Positions 50,914 to 59,017 of a stretch of 64,000 nucleotides of DNA are shown here, in pieces (position 1 is the stretch's first letter; every line of letters starts with the position of its first letter). Made by a program: the position numbers and the translations under genes. The notes below the pieces were generated by a model. That model did not search any database and had not been told where the DNA came from. It saw nothing but the letters and a program-made list of their open reading frames with translations. This stretch comes from Clostridiales bacterium (lineage in GTDB: Bacteria > Bacillota > Clostridia > Oscillospirales > Oscillospiraceae): assembly GCA_019418025.1 (NCBI GenBank), contig DYCR01000001.1, positions 1 to 64,000 of the forward strand, read 5' to 3'.

Positions 50914-51519
50914 CTATTTTGTCAATTTGCGATTCATGTACTTCGGATTGATCTTCAGCAGATAATACCCACAGACGACCATCATCAGCACCATGCCCGG
51001 GAAATACATCCGTGTAACATATGCGCATAACGCAGCGATTGCCTGAATGCAGCAGTACAGCAGTTCAATTTTTGCATTCTTTGCCCGTTGCTGCGCATCC
51101 GGCTCAAATCTCAGGTTGAATGCCATCCATATGGATGCCGCCAACAGCGGGAACCCCTTGAACCACAGCATGACAGCCGGATCGATCCCCTCTGCCACCG
51201 GTTGGATCGCAACATTCAGCGCAACCGCCTGTAGGATAATTGCCAATTTGATCAGATTCGCTCTTCGGATATGATTTACCTTTTTCGTTTCGGCGATCAC
51301 AGGGATATCATCCCCCCTATGCGCATCATCATTCAGCAGATAATCTGTGGTGACACAAAAGAGTTTACTGATCTCAACGATGTTATTGGCTGCCGGCTGG
51401 GCAGAGCCGTTTTCCCATCTGGAAAGGGCTTGTCTGGAAATGTTCAGACGCTCGGCCGTTTCTTCCTGAGACATTCCAGACGCTTTGCGTAATTGATAGA
51501 TCTTCTCGTGTAGTTTCAT
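50914..51519 (-). CDS. XRE-type HTH protein with C-terminal membrane helices
   Basis: A 201-residue protein: an N-terminal Cro/CI helix-turn-helix (IYQLRKASGMSQEETAERLNISRQALSRWENG) and four hydrophobic segments in the C-terminal half (LIKLAIILQAVALNVAI, MLWFKGFPLLAASIWMAF, YCCIQAIAALCAYV, FPGMVLMMVVCGYYLL). Such membrane-bound regulators are common in Firmicutes. ATG 51519 with SD GAGGCAG. Targets are unknown. Confidence 0.85.
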   Translation of the reverse strand: MKLHEKIYQLRKASGMSQEETAERLNISRQALSRWENGSAQPAANNIVEISKLFCVTTDYLLNDDAHRGDDIPVIAETKKVNHIRRANLIKLAIILQAVALNVAIQPVAEGIDPAVMLWFKGFPLLAASIWMAFNLRFEPDAQQRAKNAKIELLYCCIQAIAALCAYVTRMYFPGMVLMMVVCGYYLLKINPKYMNRKLTK

Positions 51520-51936
51520 CCGTCTGCCTCCTTTCGGTACGCTTATCGTATCATAACTCCTGTGAAAGTACAATAAACAGGGCTTTACAATCCCGCAACA
51601 AGACTTTACATCCGAAAATCAGCGCAGGATTTCCATATTTTTCAGCAGCAAAGGGCAAGGGGCGCTGCTCTTTGCGCTTTTGTTCCGGCTGAGCCGGAAA
51701 CCGATCCCCGAGTCCGTCGGCTCCATGCGGCGTGAGTGGGATTACTTTTTCTGTTTTCTTACACAGACCTCAAAATCGCAGAACGCACCGCCGTTGCCCC
51801 ATATACTGTGTGCTGTTCCAACAAAGCTGCGGATGCAGATCTGCGTTTTTCACATCGTATATTCCCCTCATCTGATAAACAGAATCACACACTCTATATG
51901 CAGGTATATCACTCATACCCTAAAAAATGATCCCTC
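51520..51936. other. 417-base intergenic stretch without a supported gene
   Basis: Base composition is AT-richer than the flanks. A plus-strand frame of about 92 codons (51680-51958) has no ribosome site and no recognisable features, so it is not called. Confidence 0.5.
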
Positions 51937-52419
51937 TTATCCGGCATATGCATCCTGATACCGCTTCCGCAGACCGATGTATTCGCTGTACTTTTCTGTT
52001 TGATTTTCCGCATCTTCCTGCGAGATCCCTCGGGCTAACTTGATTTCCAAATGAAGCATACTGCTGTTGCAGTAAAAATAATTCGTATTCTCCTCATATA
52101 CTACAATGATGCTGTTTTTGTCATATACTTCACAGATGCTCCACACAGTAAAATCTTTTTCCGTATATTTTCGAGTGAGATCACTGACAGGTATCCGGAT
52201 CGCTTTGATCGAGATATCCTCTATCCGGATATCCATCTGCTCATCTTGAGCATAGAAGTATGCATTATCTTTCTGCATTCGACATGTATGGGGCGGAAAT
52301 GACTTCGGATCGATATCCTGCCCATGAAAATCATGTTTCAGCTCCTCGATGATCTCCCTGATTGGTCTCGGCCCGAAGATGATTGCATCTGACGATTTCA
52401 CATTGTAGATTTCATGCAT
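51937..52419 (-). CDS. Hypothetical protein, unknown function
   Basis: A 160-residue soluble protein with AT-rich codon use unlike its neighbours. Alternating beta and helix predicted by eye; no motif recognised. Notable segments are FGPRPIREIIEELKHDF near the start and a charged C-terminus. ATG 52419 follows SD AGGAGTG; a GTG three codons earlier lies inside that site. Probably horizontally acquired accessory gene. Confidence 0.65.
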   Translation of the reverse strand: MHEIYNVKSSDAIIFGPRPIREIIEELKHDFHGQDIDPKSFPPHTCRMQKDNAYFYAQDEQMDIRIEDISIKAIRIPVSDLTRKYTEKDFTVWSICEVYDKNSIIVVYEENTNYFYCNSSMLHLEIKLARGISQEDAENQTEKYSEYIGLRKRYQDAYAG

Positions 52420-52588
52420 TTTAATCACTCCTATTTCTTACAATTAACGGCTTGTTTGATTGCCATTTTTAATCATTCCGCTCTGGCAGGAGGGAGCCGT
52501 ATTTCCATCGTATACTCCCATCGTAGATTTCGATTATCCTGAAAATCAAAAAAACTGTATCAATCTAACCGCATTATATCATACAAAC

Positions 52589-52626
52589 GCAAAAAGCGGC
52601 AGAGGAAAATCCCCTGCCGCTTTTGC
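52589..52626. terminator. Terminator downstream of spoIVB
   Basis: AAAAGCGGCAG/CTGCCGCTTTT with an internal AGG/CCC extension; lies about 85 bases after the spoIVB stop on the minus strand. Confidence 0.78.
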
Positions 52627-52676
52627 TTATAACGAATCGAGCGGTGGACAATGGTGCAACGAATACGGAAATCTTC

Positions 52677-52706
52677 GTCACGAATTGCCTGCGGCGGCTC
52701 GCCGCC
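52677..52706. repeat. GC-rich hairpin repeat after spoIVB
   Basis: CGTCACGAATTG followed by GCGGCGGCTCGCCGC; shared with 38346-38375 after prfC, four differences in about 30 bases. Confidence 0.6.
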
Positions 52707-52708
52707 CG

Positions 52709-53674
52709 CTACGCTGCTGCCTTCAGCATGTTCTGCACCATGATGCCATACCCTCGAGTGGGGTCATTGACCAGAACGTGGGTCACGGCCCCCACAAGCT
52801 TGCCGTCCTGAATAATGGGACTGCCCGACATACCTGCTACGATGCCCCCCGTGGCTTTCAGCAAGTCGGGATCGGTGACCCTCAGCATCATATCCCGCCC
52901 GTTTTTCTTCTCCGGATCAAACACCTTGATGATCTCCACGGAAAAGGTCTCTACCGCATCGCCGGAAATATTGGACAAAATCTCCGCATGCCCCTCCTTC
53001 ACCTCGGCATATTCCGCCACCGGCAGGGCCTCTCCCCGGAAGGCACTGCAAGAGCCGAAGATACCGCAGGAGGTATTACACCTGAGACTGCCGATCACGT
53101 CCTCTGCCGCAACAGAGCCCTTCAGCTGCCCGGGATTGCCCACCCGGCCCTGCCTGACATCGGACACCGCCGCACGGTAGACATTTCCCGTTTTCATGGG
53201 CGCCAGATTGCCCTGCTGATCGCTGACGCCGTGGCCCAGTGCGCCGAAATTGCCGGTGCCCGGGTCATAATAGGTAACGGTCCCGATCCCCGTGATCCCC
53301 TCACGGATGTAAATGCCCAGCTTGGGGCCGTTTTCCGTCAGGGCAGGCTCCATTTTCACCTGATGGGGCTTGCCGTCTCTGCTCAGATCGATCCTGACCG
53401 AGCCGTCGGAGCGGCGCAGTGCCTCGTGCAGATCTGCCGCGGAGTCCACGGGTCTTGCATCCACCGCCACGATCTCGTCGCCGATCTGTATCCCCACTTC
53501 CCTTGCCTTCTGACCGTAGGTATCGTCATAGGCCACCACCGTCACCGAGCCCTCGGCAAGCGAGATCCCCACCACTTTCCCCACGGGGATCAGCATTTGC
53601 GAGGCATACGCCGACAGGCTCATACAGAAAATCAACACCGCTGACAAAACGGTGCAAAACAGTTTTCGCTTCAT
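52709..53674 (-). CDS. spoIVB: SpoIVB peptidase (stage IV sporulation, S55 family)
   Basis: A 321-residue serine peptidase secreted by the forespore that triggers pro-sigma-K processing in the mother cell. N-terminal signal helix (LFCTVLSAVLIFCMSLSAYA), a PDZ domain (about 30-120) and an S55 domain with His in ALGHGVSD and Ser in VAGMSGSPIIQDGKLVGAVTH. ATG 53674 follows SD GGAGGGAG. On the minus strand CATATTA (53707-53713) resembles a sigma-G -10 element about 33 bases before the start. Confidence 0.92.
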   Translation of the reverse strand: MKRKLFCTVLSAVLIFCMSLSAYASQMLIPVGKVVGISLAEGSVTVVAYDDTYGQKAREVGIQIGDEIVAVDARPVDSAADLHEALRRSDGSVRIDLSRDGKPHQVKMEPALTENGPKLGIYIREGITGIGTVTYYDPGTGNFGALGHGVSDQQGNLAPMKTGNVYRAAVSDVRQGRVGNPGQLKGSVAAEDVIGSLRCNTSCGIFGSCSAFRGEALPVAEYAEVKEGHAEILSNISGDAVETFSVEIIKVFDPEKKNGRDMMLRVTDPDLLKATGGIVAGMSGSPIIQDGKLVGAVTHVLVNDPTRGYGIMVQNMLKAAA

Positions 53675-53854
53675 TTCTCTTTCTCCCTCCATTTGGTCTG
53701 CAAACATAATATGCCGCAGATGCGCCGGAAATAGTCCATGGAAAAGGGGAAAAATCATGCAGCAACTGGCAAATCAGAAAAGTTTTCCACAGCGTTTTGA
53801 AAACTGTGTTCATATTATGGTTCAGGCTGCCATAAATGATGCATTTTTGCAAAC

Positions 53855-53886
53855 AAAAAAAGCAGTCTTTTTGCAAAGACTGCTTT
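53855..53886 (-). terminator. Terminator of the tRNA operon
   Basis: On the minus strand, AGCAGTCTTT/AAAGACTGCT followed by six T, directly after the tRNA-His CCA end. Confidence 0.88.
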
Positions 53887-53887
53887 A

Positions 53888-53965
53888 TGGGGTGGATGAT
53901 GGGGCTCGAACCCACGATCTTCAGAGCCACAATCTGACGCCTTAGCCAACTAGGCCACACCCACC
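53888..53965 (-). tRNA. tRNA-His (anticodon GTG)
   Basis: A minus-strand cloverleaf with acceptor GTGGGTG/CATCCAC, the histidine-specific extra 5' G (53965) opposite C73, anticodon stem TCAGA/TCTGA with loop TTGTGGC, T-arm GGGTTCGAGCCC and an encoded CCA. Confidence 0.95.
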
Positions 53966-53984
53966 ATATGAAGTTTTGAGATAA

Positions 53985-54061
53985 TGGCACGCCAGGAGGG
54001 ACTCGAACCCCCGACCTACTGCTTAGAAGGCAGTTGCTCTATCCAGCTGAGCTACTGGCGC
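53985..54061 (-). tRNA. tRNA-Arg (anticodon TCT)
   Basis: A minus-strand cloverleaf with acceptor GCGCCAG/CTGGCGT, anticodon stem ACTGC/GCAGT and loop CTTCTAA, T-arm GGGGGTTCGAGTCCC, and an encoded CCA. Confidence 0.95.
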
Positions 54062-54069
54062 ATTTTGAA

Positions 54070-54143
54070 TGGAGCGGGTGACGGGAATCGGACCCGCGTA
54101 TCCAGCTTGGAAGGCTGGTGTTCTACCATTGAACTACACCCGC
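54070..54143 (-). tRNA. tRNA-Gly (anticodon TCC)
   Basis: A 74-base minus-strand cloverleaf: acceptor GCGGGTG/CACCCGC, anticodon stem CCAGC/GCTGG with loop CTTCCAA, T-arm CGGGTCCGATTCCCG, encoded CCA. Confidence 0.95.
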
Positions 54144-54176
54144 AGATCAAAACTGTAACATCATCTCAGCCCTGAG

Positions 54177-54205
54177 ATTTTATCACAGTTTTAAATCTAT
54201 GTCAA
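54177..54205 (-). promoter_or_regulatory. Promoter of the tRNA Gly-Arg-His operon
   Basis: On the minus strand, perfect TTGACA (54200-54205), 17-base spacer, TAAAAT (54177-54182), just past the HAD gene stop codon. Confidence 0.85.
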
Positions 54206-54208
54206 GTC

Positions 54209-55054
54209 TTATTCTAAAATTTGCGGAATCTTTTCGTAAATTACCTGCGCAACGGCCCCTTCGGCGCAGCTGCACACGTTTTCATACCGATCGCTGATGA
54301 CCGCATCGGCCGGACAGTAGCCGTAATCGGCCTGATCCAGCATGCTCACGTCATTCTCCCCGTCTCCCACGCAGATGAGGATCTTCCGCCCCAGCTTCTG
54401 CTGAAGCTCCCTTGCGCTGCGGCCCTTGGAGACGCCCTTGCAGTGCAGGTCGATGATGCGCTTGCCTGCCCGGAACACCACGGTCTTATCCCCGAATTCC
54501 CGATTGAGGATGGCCTCCACCTCGTCAAGCTCCCGAACCTCCTCGTCGGTGGCATCGAACAGGTGGCCCACGCCCTTCTGCCGGATGTGTCCGTAGACGG
54601 AAAATTTCAAAAACGGGTCCAGCTCATCTTCCTCTGTGACATAGGCCCACGCGCAGTCGTTGGCCTTGGTAAAATCCCGCCAGACAGGATTTTCCCCCAG
54701 TGAATAGTGGGCATCCACCCCCTGAATTTCCACCGTCAGATTGGGCACGATATTCATGCAGCGGATCACTGCATCCTGCCACTTCAGATCGATGGGGTGC
54801 TGAAAGGTGAATTCCCTCTTCTGCCAGTCATAGGCGGCGCTGCCGTTATACAGCAGCAGGGGCGCATTGACCGGGATCTCATGCATCCGATTGACGATCA
54901 TGGGCAGGGATCTGCCGGTGTTGACGGTGAATGCGCCGCCGTTTTCCATAAAGTAGCGGATCGCCTCCAGATTCCGCGGCGGGATGGTGGAGTCCGGCGC
55001 GGTCAGCGTCCGGTCAAAATCCACCGTCAGCAATATATCTGAAAATTTAGCCAT
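54209..55054 (-). CDS. HAD superfamily Cof-type hydrolase
   Basis: A 281-residue phosphatase of the HAD IIB (Cof) type: LLTVDFDRTLTAP as motif I (aspartate pair DFD), VNTGRSLPM as motif II, HCKGVSKGRSA with the motif III lysine, and CVGDGENDVSMLDQAD as motif IV. It probably hydrolyses a sugar or flavin phosphate. It overlaps the rluD-like gene by eight bases as the last gene of the lspA operon. Confidence 0.9.
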   Translation of the reverse strand: MAKFSDILLTVDFDRTLTAPDSTIPPRNLEAIRYFMENGGAFTVNTGRSLPMIVNRMHEIPVNAPLLLYNGSAAYDWQKREFTFQHPIDLKWQDAVIRCMNIVPNLTVEIQGVDAHYSLGENPVWRDFTKANDCAWAYVTEEDELDPFLKFSVYGHIRQKGVGHLFDATDEEVRELDEVEAILNREFGDKTVVFRAGKRIIDLHCKGVSKGRSARELQQKLGRKILICVGDGENDVSMLDQADYGYCPADAVISDRYENVCSCAEGAVAQVIYEKIPQILE

Positions 55055-55955
55055 TCAATTTCTCCAATTTTTCGATCACTTGTGTAAAATACTCCGGCAG
55101 GGGCGCATAAACAAGGACGGGCCTGCCGTCTCTGGGGTGGCTGAAGCACAGGGCTCCTGCATGCAGGCACTGACTATCCTGCCCCAATTCCTTTTTCTTA
55201 TGCCCATAGACCATGTCCCCCAAAATGGGATGTCCGATGGATGCCATGTGGACACGGATCTGGTGGGTCCTGCCGGTCTCCAGTCTGCACCGCACATGGG
55301 TATATCCCCGATAGCGCTTGACCACCTCCCAATGGGTGACGGCATTTCTGCCGCTGCGCTCGTTGATGCACATTTTTTTCCGGTCGGAGGGGTGCCGCCC
55401 GATGGGGGCATCCACGGTGCCGGAATCCTCACGGAAGGAGCCGCATACAATGGCCTCGTAGGTCCTTGCCATAGAGTGGTCCTTCAGCTGAGAGGCAAGC
55501 ATGGTGTGGGCGTAGTCGTTCTTCGCCACCGCCAGAAGCCCCGAGGTGTCCTTGTCGATCCGGTGGACGATGCCGGGTCTCAGCTCCCCGTTGATGCCCG
55601 ACAGATTATCCCCCATGGCATACATCAGCCCGTTGACCAGTGTATCGTCCAGATGCCCTGCCGCCGGATGCACCACCAGTCCCTTGGGCTTGTTGATGAC
55701 CAGCACATCCTCGTCCTCGTACACGATCTCCAGAGGCATTTCCCGGGGAATAATGTCCGTGGGAACAGGCTCCGGCACGGTCACGGAGATCTCGTCCCCC
55801 ACCTCCAGTCGGTCGTTTTTCTTGCAGTGCTTTCCATTTCGCAGGACATTGCCCTGCTCGATGAGCCTCTGGGCGCCGGAGCGGCTCATATCCGGCACGA
55901 CCCGGGCCAGAAATGCATCCAGACGCTCCCCCTGCTGATCTGCTGTGAAAATCAT
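55047..55955 (-). CDS. rluD: RluA/RluD family 23S rRNA pseudouridine synthase
   Basis: A 302-residue enzyme with an N-terminal S4 RNA-binding domain (GERLDAFLARVVPDMSRSGAQRLIEQGNV) and a catalytic domain with HRIDKDTSGLL (catalytic aspartate), KPKGLVVHPAAGH and LETGRTHQIRVH. RluD-type enzymes modify 23S rRNA helix 69. It overlaps lspA by four bases, as in many Gram-positives. Confidence 0.92.
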   Translation of the reverse strand: MIFTADQQGERLDAFLARVVPDMSRSGAQRLIEQGNVLRNGKHCKKNDRLEVGDEISVTVPEPVPTDIIPREMPLEIVYEDEDVLVINKPKGLVVHPAAGHLDDTLVNGLMYAMGDNLSGINGELRPGIVHRIDKDTSGLLAVAKNDYAHTMLASQLKDHSMARTYEAIVCGSFREDSGTVDAPIGRHPSDRKKMCINERSGRNAVTHWEVVKRYRGYTHVRCRLETGRTHQIRVHMASIGHPILGDMVYGHKKKELGQDSQCLHAGALCFSHPRDGRPVLVYAPLPEYFTQVIEKLEKLNG

Positions 55956-56428
55956 TTTTTCTCTTCCTTCCAGAAATCCTTGTTAAAAAATACCAGATGC
56001 ACCAACAGCAGAATGCAGCCGCAGGTGATGAAGCAGTCGGCCACGTTGAACACAGGGAAGTTGACAAACTCCACCTCCACCATGTCCACCACATAGCCAA
56101 GGCGCAGCCGGTCGATCATGTTGGCAAGGCCTCCGCCGTAGATGGCCGCGATGCACCATCGCTCCCAGTTGGTAAAGGGCATGGCTTTTTTCACCATGTC
56201 ATAGATGACCGCTCCGGTGAACACCAGAAAGATCAGCGCAAACAGCCACTGGGCCCCCTCAAAGGAGGAAAAGGCCGCCCCCCGATTCTGAACATAGGTA
56301 AAGTGGAACAGGCCGTCCCAAAAGGGCACGTCCTGATACAGCCCGATATTGGCAACGGTCAGGAATTTCGTCCACTGGTCCACGGCAACGATCGCCGCCG
56401 CAAAAAGTCCCATCCATACATACATCAT
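55952..56428 (-). CDS. lspA: Signal peptidase II (lipoprotein signal peptidase)
   Basis: A 158-residue membrane aspartyl protease with four helices that removes signal peptides from prolipoproteins. The catalytic aspartates are in MIDRLRLGYVVD and FNVADCFI; VDQWTKFL and QNRGAAFSSFEG are further signatures. ATG 56428 follows GGAGGAAT; an in-frame TTG upstream would sit in the ribosome site. First gene of the lspA-rluD-HAD operon. Confidence 0.95.
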   Translation of the reverse strand: MMYVWMGLFAAAIVAVDQWTKFLTVANIGLYQDVPFWDGLFHFTYVQNRGAAFSSFEGAQWLFALIFLVFTGAVIYDMVKKAMPFTNWERWCIAAIYGGGLANMIDRLRLGYVVDMVEVEFVNFPVFNVADCFITCGCILLLVHLVFFNKDFWKEEKK

Positions 56429-56502
56429 TTGCAATTCCTCCAAAAATGTACATAGTTTTGTTCATTTTACCACGGTTGAAAGGGATTTGTCAATGAATGG
56501 CA

Positions 56503-56531
56503 AGGACCTCCCCGAGATGGGGAGGTCCGGA
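56503..56531 (-). terminator. Hairpin after the Gly/Cys-rich gene
   Basis: On the minus strand, GGACCTCCCC/GGGGAGGTCC around ATCT, but with almost no T-run, so termination may be weak. Confidence 0.5.
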
Positions 56532-56535
56532 GAGT

Positions 56536-56718
56536 TTAGCAGCAGCAGTTGTTGTCGCAGCCACAGCCGTTACCGCCGCCGAAGCCGCCGCCGTTACCGC
56601 CGCAGCCACAGCCGCCGTTGCCGTATCCGTAACCGCAGCCGTTGCCGCAGCAGCAGAACAGAACCAGCAGAATGATGATCCACATGCAGCTATTCCCACA
56701 GAAGCCATTGTTATACAT
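56536..56718 (-). CDS. Glycine/cysteine-rich mini-protein
   Basis: A 60-residue protein: a short start, one hydrophobic stretch (MWIIILLVLFCCC) and a tail made almost only of Gly, Cys and Asn (for example GNGCGYGYGNGGCGCGGNGG), ending NNCCC. About 15 cysteines. Clostridia have short chorion-like high-cysteine proteins of this kind. The SD is strong (CAGGAGGT). On the minus strand GAATA (56774-56778), 15 bases, CATGAAA (56752-56758) resembles a sigma-G promoter, hinting at a spore-coat or forespore role. Confidence 0.75.
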   Translation of the reverse strand: MYNNGFCGNSCMWIIILLVLFCCCGNGCGYGYGNGGCGCGGNGGGFGGGNGCGCDNNCCC

Positions 56719-56751
56719 AAAAGATACCTCCTGAAAGATTTCGTGGAGCGG

Positions 56752-56778
56752 TTTCATGCCGCTCATTCCATGTTATTC
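56752..56778 (-). promoter_or_regulatory. Possible sigma-G-type promoter of the Gly/Cys-rich gene
   Basis: On the minus strand, GAATA, 15 bases, CATGAAA against the sigma-G pattern G(A/C)AT(A/G)-15-CATNNTA, one mismatch in the -10; predicted leader 27 bases. Confidence 0.4.
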
Positions 56779-56811
56779 ACCGGCCGGATTTTTGCTACTG
56801 TCTGCGACAGA

Positions 56812-56843
56812 AAAAATGCCGCCCCGAGCAGGGACGGCATTTT
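56812..56843. repeat. Left copy of a duplicated terminator hairpin flanking repeat element B
   Basis: This 32-base segment, AAAAATGCCG, CCCCGAGCAG, GGACGGCATT, TT, is identical to 57043-57074. The right copy is the natural terminator of hflC, so this one looks duplicated by the insertion. Confidence 0.85.
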
Positions 56844-57042
56844 CAGTGTGTCAAACAGTCTGCCTGCGTTTGCCGCCTCAGCGGAAAAAAAGATCAAATC
56901 ATTTTCCACGGGGGCGTGTACCTCGGGGAAAATACATATCAGCCTGAGCGTGTGGAATTTCCCCGTCAGTGACGGGGAAATTATGCGCGGGTCAGGCTGC
57001 AAAAATTGCCCGAAAGACCGTTTAGGGGTTTCGGGCAGTCTC
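56844..57042 (+). repeat. Full-length copy B of the terminator-nested dispersed repeat
   Basis: About 199 bases aligning to 4357-4558. It begins CAGTGTGTCAAACAGTCTGC. The same four stem-loops can be drawn: TTTGCCGC/GCGG (56869-56884); TTTTCC/GGAAAA; nested CAGCCTGA/TCAGGCTG (56940-56999) with inner AATTTCCCCGTC/GACGGGGAAATT (56956-56982); and TGCCCGAAA/TTTCGGGCA (57007-57037). The last stem differs from copy A on both strands, keeping its pairing. The inner stem is three base pairs longer than in copy A. Confidence 0.85.
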
Positions 57043-57074
57043 AAAAATGCCGCCCCGAGCAGGGACGGCATTTT
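57043..57074 (-). terminator. Terminator of the DUF1836-hflK-hflC operon (right duplicate)
   Basis: On the minus strand, AAAATGCCGTCCC/GGGGCGGCATTTTT, ten bases past the hflC stop; duplicated exactly at 56812-56843. Confidence 0.85.
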
Positions 57075-57084
57075 ACGGTAGGGA

Positions 57085-57966
57085 TCAGTTTGCTCCGGCA
57101 AGGATCTTGGCCAGTGCCGAATCTGCGTCGAGAATGATGGTCTTTTCGCCGCCGGACAGGCTCTGCTTCAGGGCATCGAGTGCGATGGTGAATTGATAGA
57201 ATTCCTTCTTGTCCCCGGAGTCATATGCCTCTGCCAGCATGCGCATGTACTCCGCCTCACCCTCGGCCTCCAGCTTGGCAGCCTCTGCCTTTGCGTTGGA
57301 GACGATGATGTTCACCTGCTTGTCCACATCATTGCGGATGATGGAGGCATCGTAGTTGCCGTCGGCGGTGAACTTCTCGGCGATCTGGTTTCTTTCGGAG
57401 ATCATACGGGAATACACGGCGTTTTCGTTGGATTCGGGCAGGTCAAAGCGCTTGATCTTCACATCGTCCACGGCGATGCCGTAGCTGTCGGAGAGCTTGT
57501 CCACGTTGGTGGCGATGCCCTCATAGATCTGGTTGCGCTCGGCTCCGTCCTCCATGTTGATGATGTCCGCCTGAGCCAGTGTACCCATGACGGTTTTCAG
57601 CGCGTTGTAGGTCAGGGCATTGAGCCGCTGCTCTGCCACCGAGGTGCTGCCCAGAGTCTGATAGAACTTCAGAGGGTCCTCGATCCGCCACAGGATGTAG
57701 CAGTCGGCGGTCATGTTCTGCTTGTCGGAGGTCAGCACCTCACTGGGAGGGATATCATACAGCATGGCCGCCTTTGGGAAATACTTTACAGAATCCAGAA
57801 ACGGCACCTTGAAATGCAGACCGGGCTTGTCGGTGGTGCTGATGATCTTAGAAAAGCGCACGGTGCAGGCGTATTCATTTTCCTTCACGGAGAAGGTGCC
57901 CAGTGTCAGCCCCAGCACAACCACCGCAGCCAGAGCGATCAGGGTTACTTTTACCGATTTTTTCAT
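57085..57966 (-). CDS. hflC: Protease modulator HflC (SPFH family)
   Basis: A 293-residue SPFH protein with one N-terminal membrane helix (LIALAAVVVLGLTLGTFSV) and an HflC-type domain: VRFSKIISTTDKPGLHFKVPFLDSV, LTSDKQNMTADCYILWRI, and a coiled coil (VSNAKAEAAKLEAEGEAEY). With HflK it forms a cage that controls the FtsH protease in other bacteria; no ftsH is in this window. It overlaps hflK by four bases. Confidence 0.93.
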   Translation of the reverse strand: MKKSVKVTLIALAAVVVLGLTLGTFSVKENEYACTVRFSKIISTTDKPGLHFKVPFLDSVKYFPKAAMLYDIPPSEVLTSDKQNMTADCYILWRIEDPLKFYQTLGSTSVAEQRLNALTYNALKTVMGTLAQADIINMEDGAERNQIYEGIATNVDKLSDSYGIAVDDVKIKRFDLPESNENAVYSRMISERNQIAEKFTADGNYDASIIRNDVDKQVNIIVSNAKAEAAKLEAEGEAEYMRMLAEAYDSGDKKEFYQFTIALDALKQSLSGGEKTIILDADSALAKILAGAN

Positions 57967-59012
57967 TCCGCATTTCCTCCCTGTACAAATTGGTCAAGGG
58001 GCAGCAGCTTCTGGGTGGAGCCGGCGCTGCCGGTATCGATGTAGACCTTTACACCGGGCAGAATGTTCTGAATTGCTTCATAGTACATTCTGGACTTGGT
58101 GATTTCCGGGTTTTTGGAGTATTCCTCATACATTGCGTTGAACATTGCCACCTGCTCCGTGGCCTCGTTGATGCGCTTCTGCTTCAGGTATTCGCCGTTT
58201 TGCAGCAGCTTGTCGGCCTCGGACTGGGCATCGGGCAGCTTGGCGTTCTGGTATGCCTTGGCATCGTTGACCACGGTCTCGGCCTTCTGCTTCGCCGTTT
58301 CCACCGCCTTGAAGGCCTCGTTGACCTCCTGCGTGGGAGGCTCGGAATCCTGGATCTTCACGTCCATCAGCGTCAGGCCGATGTCGTATTCCTCAAGGAT
58401 CTGGGTGACAAGCTCCTTGACCTGCATCTGGATGTTCTCCTTGCCGTCGGTCAGCACCGCATCCACCGAGGTGGAGCCCACCACGTTGCGGACCTGACTC
58501 TGGATCAGGTTGCGCAGGATCAGCTGGGGGTCATTGGAGGCATAGAGATAACGGACGGGGTCAGAGATCTTGTACTCCACGAAAAATTCCACGTTTACGA
58601 TGTTGTAGTCGCCGGTGATCATGGAGCTTTCATCGGTGACCACCTGATAGCCATCGGGACTGGAGCTGTCGGTGCGGTAGCCCAGCTCGATCTTCTGAAA
58701 CACATTGACATTGACCTTCTGGACCTTCTGGATGCCGAAGGGCAGCCGGAAATGCACACCGGCATCGGTGACGCCGGTCACCTTTCCGAAGGTGGTGACC
58801 ACGGCCTGCTGCTTGTCGTCCACGGTGTAGAAGCTGGTCAGCGCCCCAAGCACCACCACAACAGCCAGCAGGATCATCCACGCAGAGCGCTTGAATTTGC
58901 CGAACTGAAATTTTTTCTTTCCCATGGGATTCCCCTTCTTTTCCCCGTGATCCTCAGGCTCAGGAGGATTATTCCCGCCTGCGGACCAGCGATAGGTTCC
59001 GTTTTCATCCAT
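57963..59012 (-). CDS. hflK: Protease modulator HflK (SPFH family)
   Basis: A 349-residue partner of HflC: a cytoplasmic start with Pro/Gly-rich stretch, a membrane helix (AWMILLAVVVVLGALTSFY), and the SPFH domain (VVTTFGKVTGVTDAGVHFRLPFG, VRNVVGSTSVDAVLTDGKENI). A C-terminal coiled coil follows (EADKLLQNGEYLKQKRINEATEQV). SD AAGGAGAA. Together with the QmcA-type gene at 40133 the window encodes two SPFH systems. Confidence 0.92.
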   Translation of the reverse strand: MDENGTYRWSAGGNNPPEPEDHGEKKGNPMGKKKFQFGKFKRSAWMILLAVVVVLGALTSFYTVDDKQQAVVTTFGKVTGVTDAGVHFRLPFGIQKVQKVNVNVFQKIELGYRTDSSSPDGYQVVTDESSMITGDYNIVNVEFFVEYKISDPVRYLYASNDPQLILRNLIQSQVRNVVGSTSVDAVLTDGKENIQMQVKELVTQILEEYDIGLTLMDVKIQDSEPPTQEVNEAFKAVETAKQKAETVVNDAKAYQNAKLPDAQSEADKLLQNGEYLKQKRINEATEQVAMFNAMYEEYSKNPEITKSRMYYEAIQNILPGVKVYIDTGSAGSTQKLLPLDQFVQGGNAE

Positions 59013-59017
59013 ATTTG

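Noticed and set aside
51680..51958. A 92-codon plus-strand frame in the 51.5 kb gap
   Set aside because: No ribosome site, no recognisable motif, and it overlaps the end of the opposite gene.
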